From an uncultured Bacteroidales bacterium (lineage in GTDB: Bacteria > Bacteroidota > Bacteroidia > Bacteroidales > Paludibacteraceae), in the NCBI GenBank assembly GCA_900319005.1, contig ONMV01000008.1, positions 25,789-89,788 on the forward strand: a stretch of DNA of 64,000 nucleotides, given 5' to 3'. The notes below the pieces were generated by a model. That model made no database searches and was not told the DNA's origin. It saw nothing but the letters and a program-made list of their open reading frames with translations. The position numbers were made by a program, and so were the translations under genes. Of the stretch, positions 44,659-55,484 are shown piece after piece; the first letter of the stretch is position 1, and each line of letters begins with the position of its first letter.

Positions 44659-44669
44659 TGGACCGCTTC

Positions 44670-44767
44670 GCTAAAAGACAAAAGACCGTTTCACTAAAAG
44701 ACAAAAGACTTGTTACTATGGGCAGGTTCATTTTAGTCCTTTGTCTTTTGTCCTTTGTCCTTAGTCC
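44670..44767. repeat. Period-7 repeats at the start of the giant TPR gene
   Basis: AAAAGAC-type units at 44670-44712 and CTTTGTC/TTTTGTC/CTTTGTC units at 44734-44767. The second encodes LVLCLLSFVLS of the signal peptide. The first is nearly the complement of the second. Confidence 0.82.
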
Positions 44768-47657
44768 CGCCTTCGCTCAAACGAGCGAAATGGAGCAGCA
44801 ATACAATGCTCTCTCCGCGCGTTTCGACGGGCGGGATAAGTTGCTGCAGCGGGATCTGAAGGCGTACTTGGTCGCCTTCCCTTACACCACGTTTGCGGAC
44901 GAGGTGAATTTCATGCAGGGCGTTTTGCAGGTGGAGAAAGGTCATTACAAGCAGGGTCTGAAGATCCTCGAGCAAGTGGAAGCGAAGGCACTGACGAGAC
45001 CCCACCAGACGGACTATTCGTTCTATCGCGGATATGCCTATCTGATGCAACAGGAGTATCAGCGGGCATCGATCTATTTCGCCCAACTCGGTAAGTCCGA
45101 CAACCGCTATGCTACGCGCGGAACATATTACTACGCGTACTGCATGTACAAGATGGAGAAGTACGACAAAGCGCTGCCGGCTTTGCTCCAACTGGAGAAC
45201 GAACCCGCCTATGCCAAGACCGTTCCCTATTACCTCGTGCAGATTTATTATGCACAGGGTAACTACGAAGGGGTGGGTGAGCGTGCCGAAAAGCTGCTTC
45301 GCGACTATCCGGACAGCCCTAACAACGGAGAACTGCATCGTATCTTAGGTGAGATATATTTCCACAGAGGCGAGTACGCTTCGGCAGTGGAGCACCTGCG
45401 TACCTATCGTACTACCGCGAACGGGTTGAAAGAAGAGCTCCTACGCGGGGATATATACATGTTAGGAGCCGCGGAGTATCAGTTAGGCGAATACGCTGCC
45501 GCCGTACAATCACTCAAGCAGGTCAAGCAAGAGAAAGATACCATCTCCGAGGCAGCCTGCCTGACGATGGCGAACGCGTATGTGCAACTCGCTCAACCCG
45601 AGCAAGCCAAGCTGTTCTATCAAGCCGCAGCCAACTACGCCCTCACACCGGCCATCACCGAAGAGGCGGCATATAACTATGCCCTCTGTACTTATCAGAG
45701 TTCGAGCGCGTTAGGCGAATCGGTTACCGCCTTCAATGATTTTCTCAAGCAGTTTCCGGACTCCAAGCACGAGAGCCGCATCTATCAGTTGCTCTCCGAT
45801 GCGTTGATGCGCAGTAAGAACTACGCAGCGGCGATCGGGGTATTGGATTCGATTGACCATCCTACGCCTCAGATGCTGGAGACCAAGCAGTACTTGCGCT
45901 ATCAGTTAGGCGCAGACCATTTCCTGCAAGGCAAGATGCAGCAGGCGGTCAAATGGACGACGGAGGTGGTGAGCCATGCCACCGAGTCGGACCGCTATAC
46001 GACCGAAGCGTATTACCTACGCGCGGAGGCGAACTATCGTCTGCGTAACTACGAAAACTGCGAAGCGGACCTGAATACTTTCTTCGCACGCCCAGACGCC
46101 AAGCGTTCGGCGAACTACAGCATCGCCCGCTATCTGGACGGTTACTGCGCTTTCTCGCAATCCAAATACGACAAAGCGCGTGAGGCTTTCTCGCTCTATA
46201 TAGATGCGGCATTAGTCTCTGAACCGACGTATGCCGATGCGCTCAACCGTATCGGCGACTGCTATTTCAACAGCCGTCAGTTCTCCCAAGCGATTACTTA
46301 TTACTCGCAGGTGAGCAAGCTCCAGTCCGCCGGAACCGACTATGCACTCTTCCAACGCGGTCTCGCGTTGGGTCTGCAGCATAAGTACGGAGAGAAAATC
46401 AACGTGCTCAGCGAACTGGCTAAGCGATATCCTAAATCCGATTATGCGGATGATGGTGTGTATGAGACCGCACGGGCACAACTGCAACTGGACGACGAGA
46501 GAGGAGCTATTGCCACTTATGAGCAACTGCTCAACGCCTATCCCCATTCGCCGCTGGCGCGCAAGGCTTCGCTCGAACGCGCAATGATCTTCCGTAACCT
46601 GCATATGAACGACGATGCGATAGTCGCTTACCGCCGTACGATTGAGAAATATCCGGCTACGGAAGAGGCTTACACCGCCCTCGACGCACTGCAGGCACTC
46701 TATGTGGAGGCAGGACGCGTGGATGAATACATGGCGTACACAAAGAACCTTGCGAAGATCAATATGACCGTCACTACGCAGGAGGATTCGCTACTCTATG
46801 CCTCGGCAGAGATGCAGTATATGCAGGCGGATTATCAGAAAGCGACTGTCAGCCTCAGCAATTACCTCACGCAGTACTGCGCCGGAGGACGGTATTGCAC
46901 CTCGGCGCGTTATTACCTCGCGGACTCCTATTATCGCCTCGGCAAGAGCAGCGAAGCGCTGAATCACTATATCGTACTGGCGGAGATGAACGCTAACCCT
47001 TATCAGGAAGAGGCGGCTACGCGCGTAGCGGAGATCTGTTATGACAAGGCGGATTATAACTGCGCGTTGGAGGCTTTCTATCGAATGCACGCCTTGGCTT
47101 CCGGTAGCGAGAAGACTGCTGTCGCACGACTCGGTATCCTGCGCTGTTCGCAAGCCTTGGGGCGTCATCAGGCGGCTATTGACATAGCTAACCAGATCCT
47201 CAGCGACCAGCCTCTGAGCGAGGACATCAGGAGCGAAGCGCTCTACTGCCGCGCGAAAGCGTACATCGGTCTTGGTCAATGGAACCAGGCACAGCCGGAT
47301 CTCAAGACCCTTTCCAACGAGGTACGCACAGCGCAAGGCGCAGAGGCGAAATACCTGTTGGCGCTCAGTTATTACCAAGCGCAGCAGTTAGACGAAGCCG
47401 AAGCACAAATCATGCAGTTCACCCAGATGAATACGCAGCAGCAGTACTGGCTCGCGCGCGCACTCATTCTCCTGAGCGACATCTACCGCGACCGCGGAGA
47501 ACTGTTCCAGGCACGGCAGTACCTCTTAGTGCTCCAGCAGAACTACACCCGTACGAATGATGATATACAGACGCTCATCGTGGAGCGCATCGTCGTGCTC
47601 AACCAACTCGAACAACCTGTAGAAGAAAAGGAGGAGAGTTATGAAAATGAAGACTAA
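44718..47657 (+). CDS. Exported giant TPR protein
   Basis: 979 residues from MGRFILVLCLLSFVLSPAFA, a signal peptide. An ATG at 44658 would add 20 charged residues coded by heptamer repeats and is less likely. The mature protein is a continuous array of 20 or more tetratricopeptide repeats, e.g. YYYAYCMYKMEKYDKALPAL, EIYFHRGEYASAVEHL and YYLADSYYRLGKSSEALNHY. The C-terminal residues are acidic. Large TPR proteins followed by an outer-membrane barrel occur as a pair in Bacteroidales; the TPR protein probably acts in the periplasm on the barrel or its cargo. It follows potD at TAATG and overlaps the barrel gene by 17 bases. Confidence 0.88.
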   Translation: MGRFILVLCLLSFVLSPAFAQTSEMEQQYNALSARFDGRDKLLQRDLKAYLVAFPYTTFADEVNFMQGVLQVEKGHYKQGLKILEQVEAKALTRPHQTDYSFYRGYAYLMQQEYQRASIYFAQLGKSDNRYATRGTYYYAYCMYKMEKYDKALPALLQLENEPAYAKTVPYYLVQIYYAQGNYEGVGERAEKLLRDYPDSPNNGELHRILGEIYFHRGEYASAVEHLRTYRTTANGLKEELLRGDIYMLGAAEYQLGEYAAAVQSLKQVKQEKDTISEAACLTMANAYVQLAQPEQAKLFYQAAANYALTPAITEEAAYNYALCTYQSSSALGESVTAFNDFLKQFPDSKHESRIYQLLSDALMRSKNYAAAIGVLDSIDHPTPQMLETKQYLRYQLGADHFLQGKMQQAVKWTTEVVSHATESDRYTTEAYYLRAEANYRLRNYENCEADLNTFFARPDAKRSANYSIARYLDGYCAFSQSKYDKAREAFSLYIDAALVSEPTYADALNRIGDCYFNSRQFSQAITYYSQVSKLQSAGTDYALFQRGLALGLQHKYGEKINVLSELAKRYPKSDYADDGVYETARAQLQLDDERGAIATYEQLLNAYPHSPLARKASLERAMIFRNLHMNDDAIVAYRRTIEKYPATEEAYTALDALQALYVEAGRVDEYMAYTKNLAKINMTVTTQEDSLLYASAEMQYMQADYQKATVSLSNYLTQYCAGGRYCTSARYYLADSYYRLGKSSEALNHYIVLAEMNANPYQEEAATRVAEICYDKADYNCALEAFYRMHALASGSEKTAVARLGILRCSQALGRHQAAIDIANQILSDQPLSEDIRSEALYCRAKAYIGLGQWNQAQPDLKTLSNEVRTAQGAEAKYLLALSYYQAQQLDEAEAQIMQFTQMNTQQQYWLARALILLSDIYRDRGELFQARQYLLVLQQNYTRTNDDIQTLIVERIVVLNQLEQPVEEKEESYENED

Positions 47658-49392
47658 TTTCGATATAATGGTATATCGGTATATCGGTATATCGATGATG
47701 ATGCTCACTGCACTGTGCGTTAATGCACAGCAGGACTCCGCCCTCAACCGCTCCGTGACCGTAGAGCGCGATTTTCAGCCTGTCATTCAGGCGGCAGGCA
47801 AAGTGGCAACCAAACCTGCCGTCGTGGAAACGACTATCGAACCGGCGCCCGTGGAGTACTCCACTTATACGGTGCAGGTATCCCCGGAGGCAGCGATTAA
47901 TCCGATGCTCTCGCAGCCTACGCGGTTTGAACCCTCGAAGCCTTATAACGGATTTATCCGCGGGGCGCTCGGTCATCCGCTCACACGCCTCGATTTCGGG
48001 TACCATTTGGATGACGGCAAGAAATCGATCCTCGATGTGTTTGCCCATCATGACGGCGAGTGGTGCAGAGAGATGATGCTGAGCAAGACCAAGGTTGGGC
48101 TCAATTTCACGCATCCTTTCTCTACCTGCGATCTCTATTTCGGCGTCAACGGCGGAAATATCTATTACCACCGTTACGGCGACCTGTACGATCCGGCAAG
48201 ACCGAAAAACAACACAAGTCTATGGATGGCAGAGGTTTTCTTCGGTGTCAAGGCGAATGCCAAACAGGATGTGCAGTACATGGCGCAAACGGGCTATCAG
48301 ATCTTCGCAAAAGCGAATGCCGTCAGCGAGCATCAGCTCCGCACGAAAGCTTCCTTCGATTGGCATTCCGACGCGCATCATGTGGGAGCCAAGTTCTATA
48401 TGCAGAATAACTTCATGCAACTCAGCGGCGACCTCGCTAAGAATATCGACCCTTCGCTCTATAACAGCCGTCATAACTTCCGCATCGAGCCTTATTACGC
48501 GTATATAGGAAAGCGCGTGCAGGTACACGCGGGCGTGAACTTGGATATGAATATCGGCTGCGGGCGAAATAGTCTCTCCGGCACGGAGAACATCACTTTT
48601 GCTCCTTCGCCGCACGTCTATTTCGAGGCACAAGTGGCGAAACAATGGCTCACTATCTATGCGGACGTCACAGGGCGTCACGGATATGGTAACCTGCAGG
48701 AGTTCATGGAGAACAACCGCTATCGCAGGATCACGGATGGTATCATGGAGCATCATCCGGCGACCTACGTGCCGGTTGATGGCGAACTCGGTCTGCGCAT
48801 CCGGCCCTATCGGGATCTGTTTGTCGAGATTCACGGAGGCTACGCACGCATGAACGATGAAGAGGTATGGGTTTATAACAACGGCGAGTTTGATTTCTTC
48901 TACACCAATTATAACCGCGGCAAGATCGGCGCGCAACTGAATTACCATTACCGCGATTATGTACGCGTGAATATCGATGCCGATTATTTCCTCTGGAGCG
49001 GAGATACTACGGTGTACGATCGTCCGGATTGGCGTCTGGGCTTCCGTGTGGACGGCAGGATTGACAAACACTGGTCGCTCTATTCGGAGAACCGTTTTGA
49101 GGGTAGTCGCCGCGCACTGGCGTTTGATACAACAAACAACACCTATTCCCAATATACCCTCAAACCGCGCATCAACCTCAACCTTGGTGTGCAGTATGAG
49201 ATGTGGGTGGGTAGTAAAAGCGAGAGATTAAAGGTGAAAAGCGACGGAGGGCAAGTTTTGCGCCCGGAACCCAAACCGAACCTGACGCTCTTCTTGCAGC
49301 TGGAGAACTTCATCCATCGCAAGAACGAGATCTACTACGGTTTCCATAGCCATGGCATCAGTGCTCTTATCGGTGCATCCTATCGCTTCTAA
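47641..49392 (+). CDS. Outer-membrane beta-barrel protein (TonB-receptor-like)
   Basis: 583 residues. The signal peptide (GISMMMLTALCVNAQ) is coded in part by TATATCGG repeats (47670-47697); an ATG at 47668 is an alternative start. After a periplasmic segment (SVTVERDFQPVIQAAGKV) come strands alternating in aromatic residues up to the terminal ...SALIGASYRF, with a final phenylalanine as in outer-membrane barrels. There is no plug domain. The insert GSKSERLKVKSDGG near the C-terminus is another repeat-coded tract (49217-49245). Partner of the TPR protein. A terminator follows. Confidence 0.85.
   Translation: MKMKTNFDIMVYRYIGISMMMLTALCVNAQQDSALNRSVTVERDFQPVIQAAGKVATKPAVVETTIEPAPVEYSTYTVQVSPEAAINPMLSQPTRFEPSKPYNGFIRGALGHPLTRLDFGYHLDDGKKSILDVFAHHDGEWCREMMLSKTKVGLNFTHPFSTCDLYFGVNGGNIYYHRYGDLYDPARPKNNTSLWMAEVFFGVKANAKQDVQYMAQTGYQIFAKANAVSEHQLRTKASFDWHSDAHHVGAKFYMQNNFMQLSGDLAKNIDPSLYNSRHNFRIEPYYAYIGKRVQVHAGVNLDMNIGCGRNSLSGTENITFAPSPHVYFEAQVAKQWLTIYADVTGRHGYGNLQEFMENNRYRRITDGIMEHHPATYVPVDGELGLRIRPYRDLFVEIHGGYARMNDEEVWVYNNGEFDFFYTNYNRGKIGAQLNYHYRDYVRVNIDADYFLWSGDTTVYDRPDWRLGFRVDGRIDKHWSLYSENRFEGSRRALAFDTTNNTYSQYTLKPRINLNLGVQYEMWVGSKSERLKVKSDGGQVLRPEPKPNLTLFLQLENFIHRKNEIYYGFHSHGISALIGASYRF
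47670..47697. repeat. Period-8 repeat in the barrel signal peptide
   Basis: GTATATCG repeated three times and then degraded; it encodes VYRYIGIS. Confidence 0.8.
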
Positions 49393-49410
49393 AAGACACC
49401 ACCGAATGAT

Positions 49411-49449
49411 AATAGCCTGCAAGTTCATCACCTGCAGGCTATTGTTTTA
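49411..49449 (+). terminator. Terminator of the pot-TPR-barrel run
   Basis: Stem AATAGCCTGCA/TGCAGGCTATT (11 pairs) followed by GTTTTAT, 18 bases after the stop codon of the barrel gene. Confidence 0.85.
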
Positions 49450-49469
49450 TCCACTAATCCTCTAATCCA

Positions 49470-49958
49470 TTAAGCCTCAGAGCGTTTGCGGCGGAGATAG
49501 AGGTAGCCGCAGAACGCGAGGGACATCATCAGCAACGGCAGTACCGCATCGCCGAGGGGAGTGTTACCATCATCTTTCTCATCATCCGGATCATCCGAAT
49601 CATCCGGATCATCCGGGTTATTGATATTCGACCCTGCTCTTCGGATACTTCCCGGATGTCTTGAACCTATCCCGTATGCTGCGCTATTCACGGTTCCATC
49701 GCTATTGAGCGTAAATTGCTCTCCGGTACTAAACTGGCCGGAATAAGCACTCGTGGATTGGAAACCCGCCATCGGAGCAGTAGCCGTCGTGGCTACTTTA
49801 TACTCCACGTGCTGACACGGTTGCTCGTATCTCACTCCTTTGTACGTGCTCTTATAATCCACGGCTTGCGCCTGCACGGCGCTAAGCAGCGCCGGCAGGA
49901 AAGCCAGGATCATCACTAATTTTGTATTACGCATGATAGTTTTCATAATGCTTTTCAT
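49470..49958 (-). CDS. Small exported protein with C-terminal membrane/RRKR tail
   Basis: 162 residues. Translation probably starts at MKSIMKTIMRNTKLV (ATG 49958, AAAGG upstream); a 12-base repeat AAAAGCATTATG supplies several ATGs. The signal peptide ends near LLSAVQAQA. The middle has an acidic Asp-Pro linker (NNPDDPDDSDDPDDEKDD), then NTPLGDAVLPLL followed by a membrane helix and LRRKRSEA. The tripartite motif-helix-basic tail resembles sortase- or rhombosortase-type sorting tails and the PxDGG tails of Bacteroidetes. It lies 4 bases downstream of the giant surface gene on the same strand. Function unknown. Confidence 0.7.
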   Translation of the reverse strand: MKSIMKTIMRNTKLVMILAFLPALLSAVQAQAVDYKSTYKGVRYEQPCQHVEYKVATTATAPMAGFQSTSAYSGQFSTGEQFTLNSDGTVNSAAYGIGSRHPGSIRRAGSNINNPDDPDDSDDPDDEKDDGNTPLGDAVLPLLMMSLAFCGYLYLRRKRSEA

Positions 49959-49972
49959 AATGCTTTTCCTTT

Positions 49973-50003
49973 CTCTAAACTCTAAACATTCAACACTCAA
50001 TCA
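49973..50003. repeat. Period-7 repeat between the giant and small surface genes
   Basis: CTCTAAA/CTCTAAA/CATTCAA/CACTCAA units. A second repeat of 12 bases (CATAATGCTTTT) lies directly beside it and includes the start codons of the small gene. Confidence 0.75.
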
Positions 50004-53000
50004 TTACTTAACTACCTTTCCTGTTGCGTCATACAATCTTCCTCCTCGGATGATATACAACTTGTCGTTATAAATGATTTTCTGTACTCTCGGAGCAGCA
50101 GCATCCAGATTCTCCATACCAGTAGGCACTTCCGGTGCATTGATGGCCGTACGGCTGATGTAGAAGCGGTTAGCGGCATCGCCTTCCTCGTAAGTGAAGG
50201 TATAGGTCTCGCCTTCGCTGATGCGGACGGAGTTCTTTAGCTTGATATCGTTGAGATAATAGCCGTTATCCTCGCCCATAAAGCTGAACGTATATTCCGT
50301 TTCTTGGCCCGGCGCGAAACCAACTACCGTACCTTCGTAATCGTACATAGCTGCTACTGCCATCTGTCCGGCTTCGGTCTCGGCATACAACTTCGCCGAG
50401 CGGCCATCACCATTCATGTACTCTGCTTCCCATCCGTTATCGAACGCCTCGCTGAAGCGGTCGCCCTCGAACAAGCTGAGGTCCGTATGCGTCTTGCTGT
50501 CCGCTACGCGGATATTGGTCATCGTCACCTCATTGGCGGCTATGCGACGACCCGGAGCACGCAGTTTGGCATTCAGGTCATTTGTACTTCCGCGAACCAC
50601 TTTGTCGTAGTCCAAGGTCAGTGTAGCCTCAGCGTCAACCTTGATTTGGAATGCCTGCATTGCCGGAATGACACTCAGTTTGCCTGCGGCTTTCCATGTC
50701 TCGAAGGAAGCAGCTTCGAACGGCACGGCCAGCCATTGACCGGCGGTCTCTGTGTCACCGGAAGTAGCTTCACCTTTGACTGCATCACGGCCTGCGCAAT
50801 AGATATATACCGTCTGGTTATCCAAACCCGCGTTATCTTCCGCCAGTGCTCCAATCTGAATCGGTGCCATCCAGCTGTTGCCTATCAGGTTCAGACCTGC
50901 GCCGTCATGCGTCAGCGTGATTTCTTTCGTAGCCGTCGAAGCGAGGTTTCCGGTCATCGTGTAGTTCATTGGATCTGTGGACTTCGTCGTGATACCCAAG
51001 CCCTCGAAAGCAAACAGATCATCGTAGTATCTGCGGCGTTCCCAACCGGATGTAGCCTCATTATATACGTAGGTATAGATACCCGTACCGCCGTGTGTCT
51101 CGTTGGCGAAGGTCGGATTAACCGGCACTACCTCCATCGGAACTGCGAAGTATTGGTATTGGTAACTGCTCTGCTTGCGTCCAAGGCTGTACAGGTTCAC
51201 CGTTGCCTTCGTATCTGCATCGTCGTTATCGAAGATCAATGCCGCTTGTGCCGTGCTGCCGGTATTGATGATCAGTTTCGACGGATCATCCATCGGCATC
51301 AGATCATCAGCACCGAAATGCGGAGCTTCTGCCTTACGGATTTTGCCGCCTACTATCAGCGAACCGCCTGCACTGATGGTCAATGCACCGTCACAATCCG
51401 CAGAACCTTTTCCTGTATTACGAATACTGCTCTTTCCGCTGCTTACGATCTCTACTTGCGCTACGCGGGCGGTAGTTCCTACACCTATCACGCACGGTGT
51501 GAGGATTCGTACTTTCGCCTCGCTGGACGGCAGCTCGGTCTTTGACCAGTTGTCTGCCTTGCTCCAGTCATCATCGATCTTTCCGGTGAAGTAGTTTGAA
51601 CAGTCGTCCACCTCCTCCATGTTGGTCTTGAGCAGGTACGTCAGGATGTTCTTTATCACGATCTTTCCTTCCTCCGTCAGCGCATTCGGCAGAGCCTTCG
51701 CTTGGATGGAGAATACCAACAGACGTGCCGCCGGTTCTTCCTGACGTTCGATAGCCGCTTGCAGTGAGCCATTCGATATACGTCCGAGACCTAACAGGCT
51801 ACCCGAAGCAGTACCGTCGAATCCTTGCAATGCCGGAGACTTATTACCAGCCGTCTCCTCATTATCCGCCAAGCCTGTGTACGGGCTCTTGTTATGATCC
51901 ACCAGTACCACATTGCGATAGGTCTCGCCGCCTATCACTTCATCCCATACGTGCGTTCCTGGTGCCGGATTAGGCAGACCTGTTTTGTATATTTCATGGT
52001 CTTTGCACTCCAACCGCAATGCGTACTGACGCGGATTTGGCGATGTAGGCTCACCGGCAATACCTTTGGTCTTCCAGTTTGCCAGCGCACTCACATACGC
52101 CTCCATCGTCAGTATAGGACGTACATCCACCATCGTACCGAACGCATTCACATAACCCTTGGTCTTATAGTCGCCGCTCGGCGTCTCTTTGGTACCCGGG
52201 TCATCGGTGATGAGGATAGCATCGAACTGCGAATAATGCTCGCGGATAGCCTTCTCGTCCGTGGTAGCGTAGATATTCTGTGCCGTCAGGTCAAATGCAC
52301 CCGTTCCGCCGCTTACCGTGTTATCCAGATACTTATACAATGCGGTATTCACAGAGTGACTCTCGTTATCCGCATCAAACGCACCGTCCTTCGTTCCGTC
52401 AACCACGAAGGCTATACTCTTACGGGTAGTTGATGCTTGACAATGGATAGTAATATCCTTCGATTCATTACCACCACAACCAATTGCTGTGATTGTCAGC
52501 GTCACGTCTGCATCACCAGTCAGTCCGCTTGGAGCGTTGCCGCTACCGTCTTCTGCTGTTGTTCCGTTCAGGTAGATAATACCATTCTCGTCCATATGGA
52601 AACCGCAACCGCCAAAGCCCGTCTTGGTGCTTCCGGCACTCTCCCATATAGTTGTTGAACCGCTCTTCACAGTAAAGCTCTCTGCGTTTTCGCTCTGAAC
52701 CAGAGCCACATCCGGTGTACGGCGACCGTTCTTCACGTACCAACTGTCAACAATCTTAGTAGCCGTAGCCGCAGCCTTGGCTGTTACCGTAACCGTATTC
52801 GTCGAAGCCATCGGGCAGTGGCCTGTTCCGCTATTCGTTACTATCACGTAGTACTCACCGGCTGCCGTAGCGGTATAGGTGGCACTTGTTGCACCGGATA
52901 TCGCTTCATCCGGGCTTCCTACTTTATACCATTGATACCTTACTCCAGTTAGTTCCGTATGTCCGCTAACGGTCATCTCTGTTCCTTCACAGCCGAGGTC

Positions 53001-55484
53001 GCGTGAAGTGATTGTACCCGGTTCGTCGATACAGTTATCTACTACGTTGATGGTATAAGTAGCCGTAGCCTCTTCGAAACAGCCGCTTGCTGCCAGTGTC
53101 GCCGTAATCGTTGCCTCGCCTGCTGCACCTACGATATGTACCTTACCCGTCGTCGCATTGACAGTCGCTACAGCGGTATTATTACTGCTATACGTGATCG
53201 CGCCGAGGCTGTTCTTATCCTGCGTTGCAGTAAACGTAAAGTCTGCATCTCCGGTCTCTTTGTCAAGACGGCTCTCTGTGCTGTTCCAGTCTCCGTCACT
53301 CGCCAATGCCGGTGTCCAACTCAAAGTAGGAGTTTCGCCACCGCTGCCGCCTGCGGAAGTTACTGTAAATGTCTTAAATGTTTTATTGTCGCTATTATAA
53401 CGACCTATCTTAAAACTATTGGTACCCGCTATTCCAGCATCCGCAACAACAGTATAGTATGTAGACACATTATCTGCAACTTCGGTTCCATCAGCCGTAT
53501 ATACCTTGTATTTTTGATTATTTGTAGTAACTGCTATCTTGTCTCCTATAGCGATAGTATTGGTAGTATTAATCAAAAAGTATGCTTTTGAAATGCCATT
53601 ATCACTTAATGTATAGAATCCATTAGCTGAACCCAATGTACCTGTATTGTTGTACGCTGTGAAGGTTCCGCCTGTAGCTTTAGCATCTGTAACCGCAGAT
53701 GTGCTACTGATTGTATAGGAGTAATATACCTCGCCATCTGTAGCCGCACAACTTGTCAACCCCTCATTATGAGGCAGCTCTGCCGAAGAATAAGTGCCTG
53801 CGGCAGGAACGAAGAGGGTGAAGGTGATCGATGTTGCATCAGCATCCACGCCGGTAGTGATATCGAAGTCTGCTGTCACTTGTGCCTTGTCGGAGCCGTT
53901 GATGCTCTTGACGATATTCTTCAGCGTCACGCCTTCGGTAGCCGTCAGTTCCAAGGCTTCCTCGTCGCCGCTTACATCCCAGTCCGCTTGGTCCAGATAA
54001 ACGGTCACGCTGTAACCGCCACCGCCGCGATAGAGTTTGCTATCTACCTTTGTCACGCTCCACGTAGCCGTAAGCTCTGTACCCCACTGCGCATACAGCG
54101 TAGTGTTGGCGCTTAACTCTATGGCGTCGCCCGGCTGATAACTGTCGCCGCTGCCATTAGCTGCAGTATTCCATCCGAAGAACGTTTTGCCGTCCGGAGC
54201 GGTAAACTCATTCTCTGCAACTACAGCGTAGTGTACACCTGTTTCATTGGCATTCATGGTTCCCACACCGCCGCCGTTTTTGTTGTACGTCAGGTTATAC
54301 GCACCGATGACGGTGAAGTTATCCGAGTTCACAGAAACCATCGTGTTTCCGCACGCATCCGTACCGCTCGCAATTAAATAGGTGCTACCTACTCCCACAT
54401 AACTTACCGTCGATCCTGCTACAGTAGCTACAGAACCGTTATTGCTGGTAATCGTCACAGCCGAACCGTCCGAGCTGACAGCCGTCACCGTCTCGTTCGT
54501 ACCGGACAGACCGCCCGCCGGTTGTTTCGTCCATGTGATTGTCGCCGCCGGTGTGGCTTGGTTAGCAATTGTACCTACAATCTTCACAAGGTTGCCGAAA
54601 CGGAATGCAGTCGCTTTATTACTGCTCTTTGTATTCCATGCCCATACTTTCAGTGTGACATCGCCTTGGAAGTACACCTCGTCTTCATTGTCTATTTGTA
54701 GTTTAAATAATTTGCCGTCTTCTGTAGGACACAAAGCTGCAGATATACCATGTCCGTAATTATCAGACAATACAGCTTTGTACGTTTCGTTATTTCCTGA
54801 GCTACTACCAACATTGGCAACTTTCATTACAACGCTGTCCGGCGTCAGTTTTTTATTGCAGGCTACATTAAATGTAAAGGTAATGTAATTAGTCGGATTA
54901 TTTAACAAGTCTGCTACATCCGAGTCAATATTTATCTTTGCCGTTCTGTCTCCGGTTCCGTTTCCAGTATCAATTGTACCGCTTGGAGCACTATGAGAAA
55001 CGCTGGTAATATTCGTCTCGTCTTCTGTATGAGGAGTACATGCCCATGTAGTTGATCCGACGGCTAATGTCCATGTGATGATTGGCGTAGCAGGATCGAT
55101 AACCGTGATAGTAGCATCCATCACTTTCTCGCAGTAGCCACCATCAGCGGCTTGAGTTGCTGTTACAGTAGCCGTTCCTGCTATGGTAGCCGTGAACGAT
55201 GTACCACCGGCAATGGAAGCACCAGTACCATTAGCATCAGTTACCGCATAAGTGATAGTACCATCGCCTTGTTTACTGCTGATTAATGTACTCAAATCCA
55301 ATGCGCTACCACCGATAGTATAACTACCATTTGCAAATGCCGTTGTAGGCGCGGTACAACTGCTCCAAACAGCATAGAGGTCAACATCACCATCTATATC
55401 TGTAATACTTGCAGTACCCGCTGCAATAGAAGCTACCGTATAATCCACAGTACCTGCGGCGCGTGATCTGAACCTTCTGCCCAA
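50004..55484 (-). pseudogene. Giant surface protein, C-terminal part (downstream of a frameshift)
   Basis: About 1,826 residues open, continuous with the upstream open frame except for a one-base frame change near 55455-55463. It continues an InlB-type repeat (TVDYTVASIAAGTASITDID then VDLYAVWSS). Then come Ig-like and InlB repeats (YNLTYNKNGGGVGTMNANET, FFGWNTAANGSG), an Ig-like module (VRYQWYKVG), and a region FDAILITDDPGTKE/VRPILTMEAYV with a Rossmann-like look. The C-terminal beta region ends in KIIYNDKLYIIRGGRLYDAT then GKVVK, a short type IX-like sorting tail. The apparent TTG/ATG start is not a real one. It is marked pseudogene because the frame is broken; a sequencing indel is equally possible. 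Confidence 0.75.

Noticed and set aside
50304-51545. 413-codon open frame opposite the giant surface gene
   Set aside because: Low stop density is due to the Ala/Gly/Thr-rich coding on the other strand; translation is Cys/His/Arg-rich and without domains.
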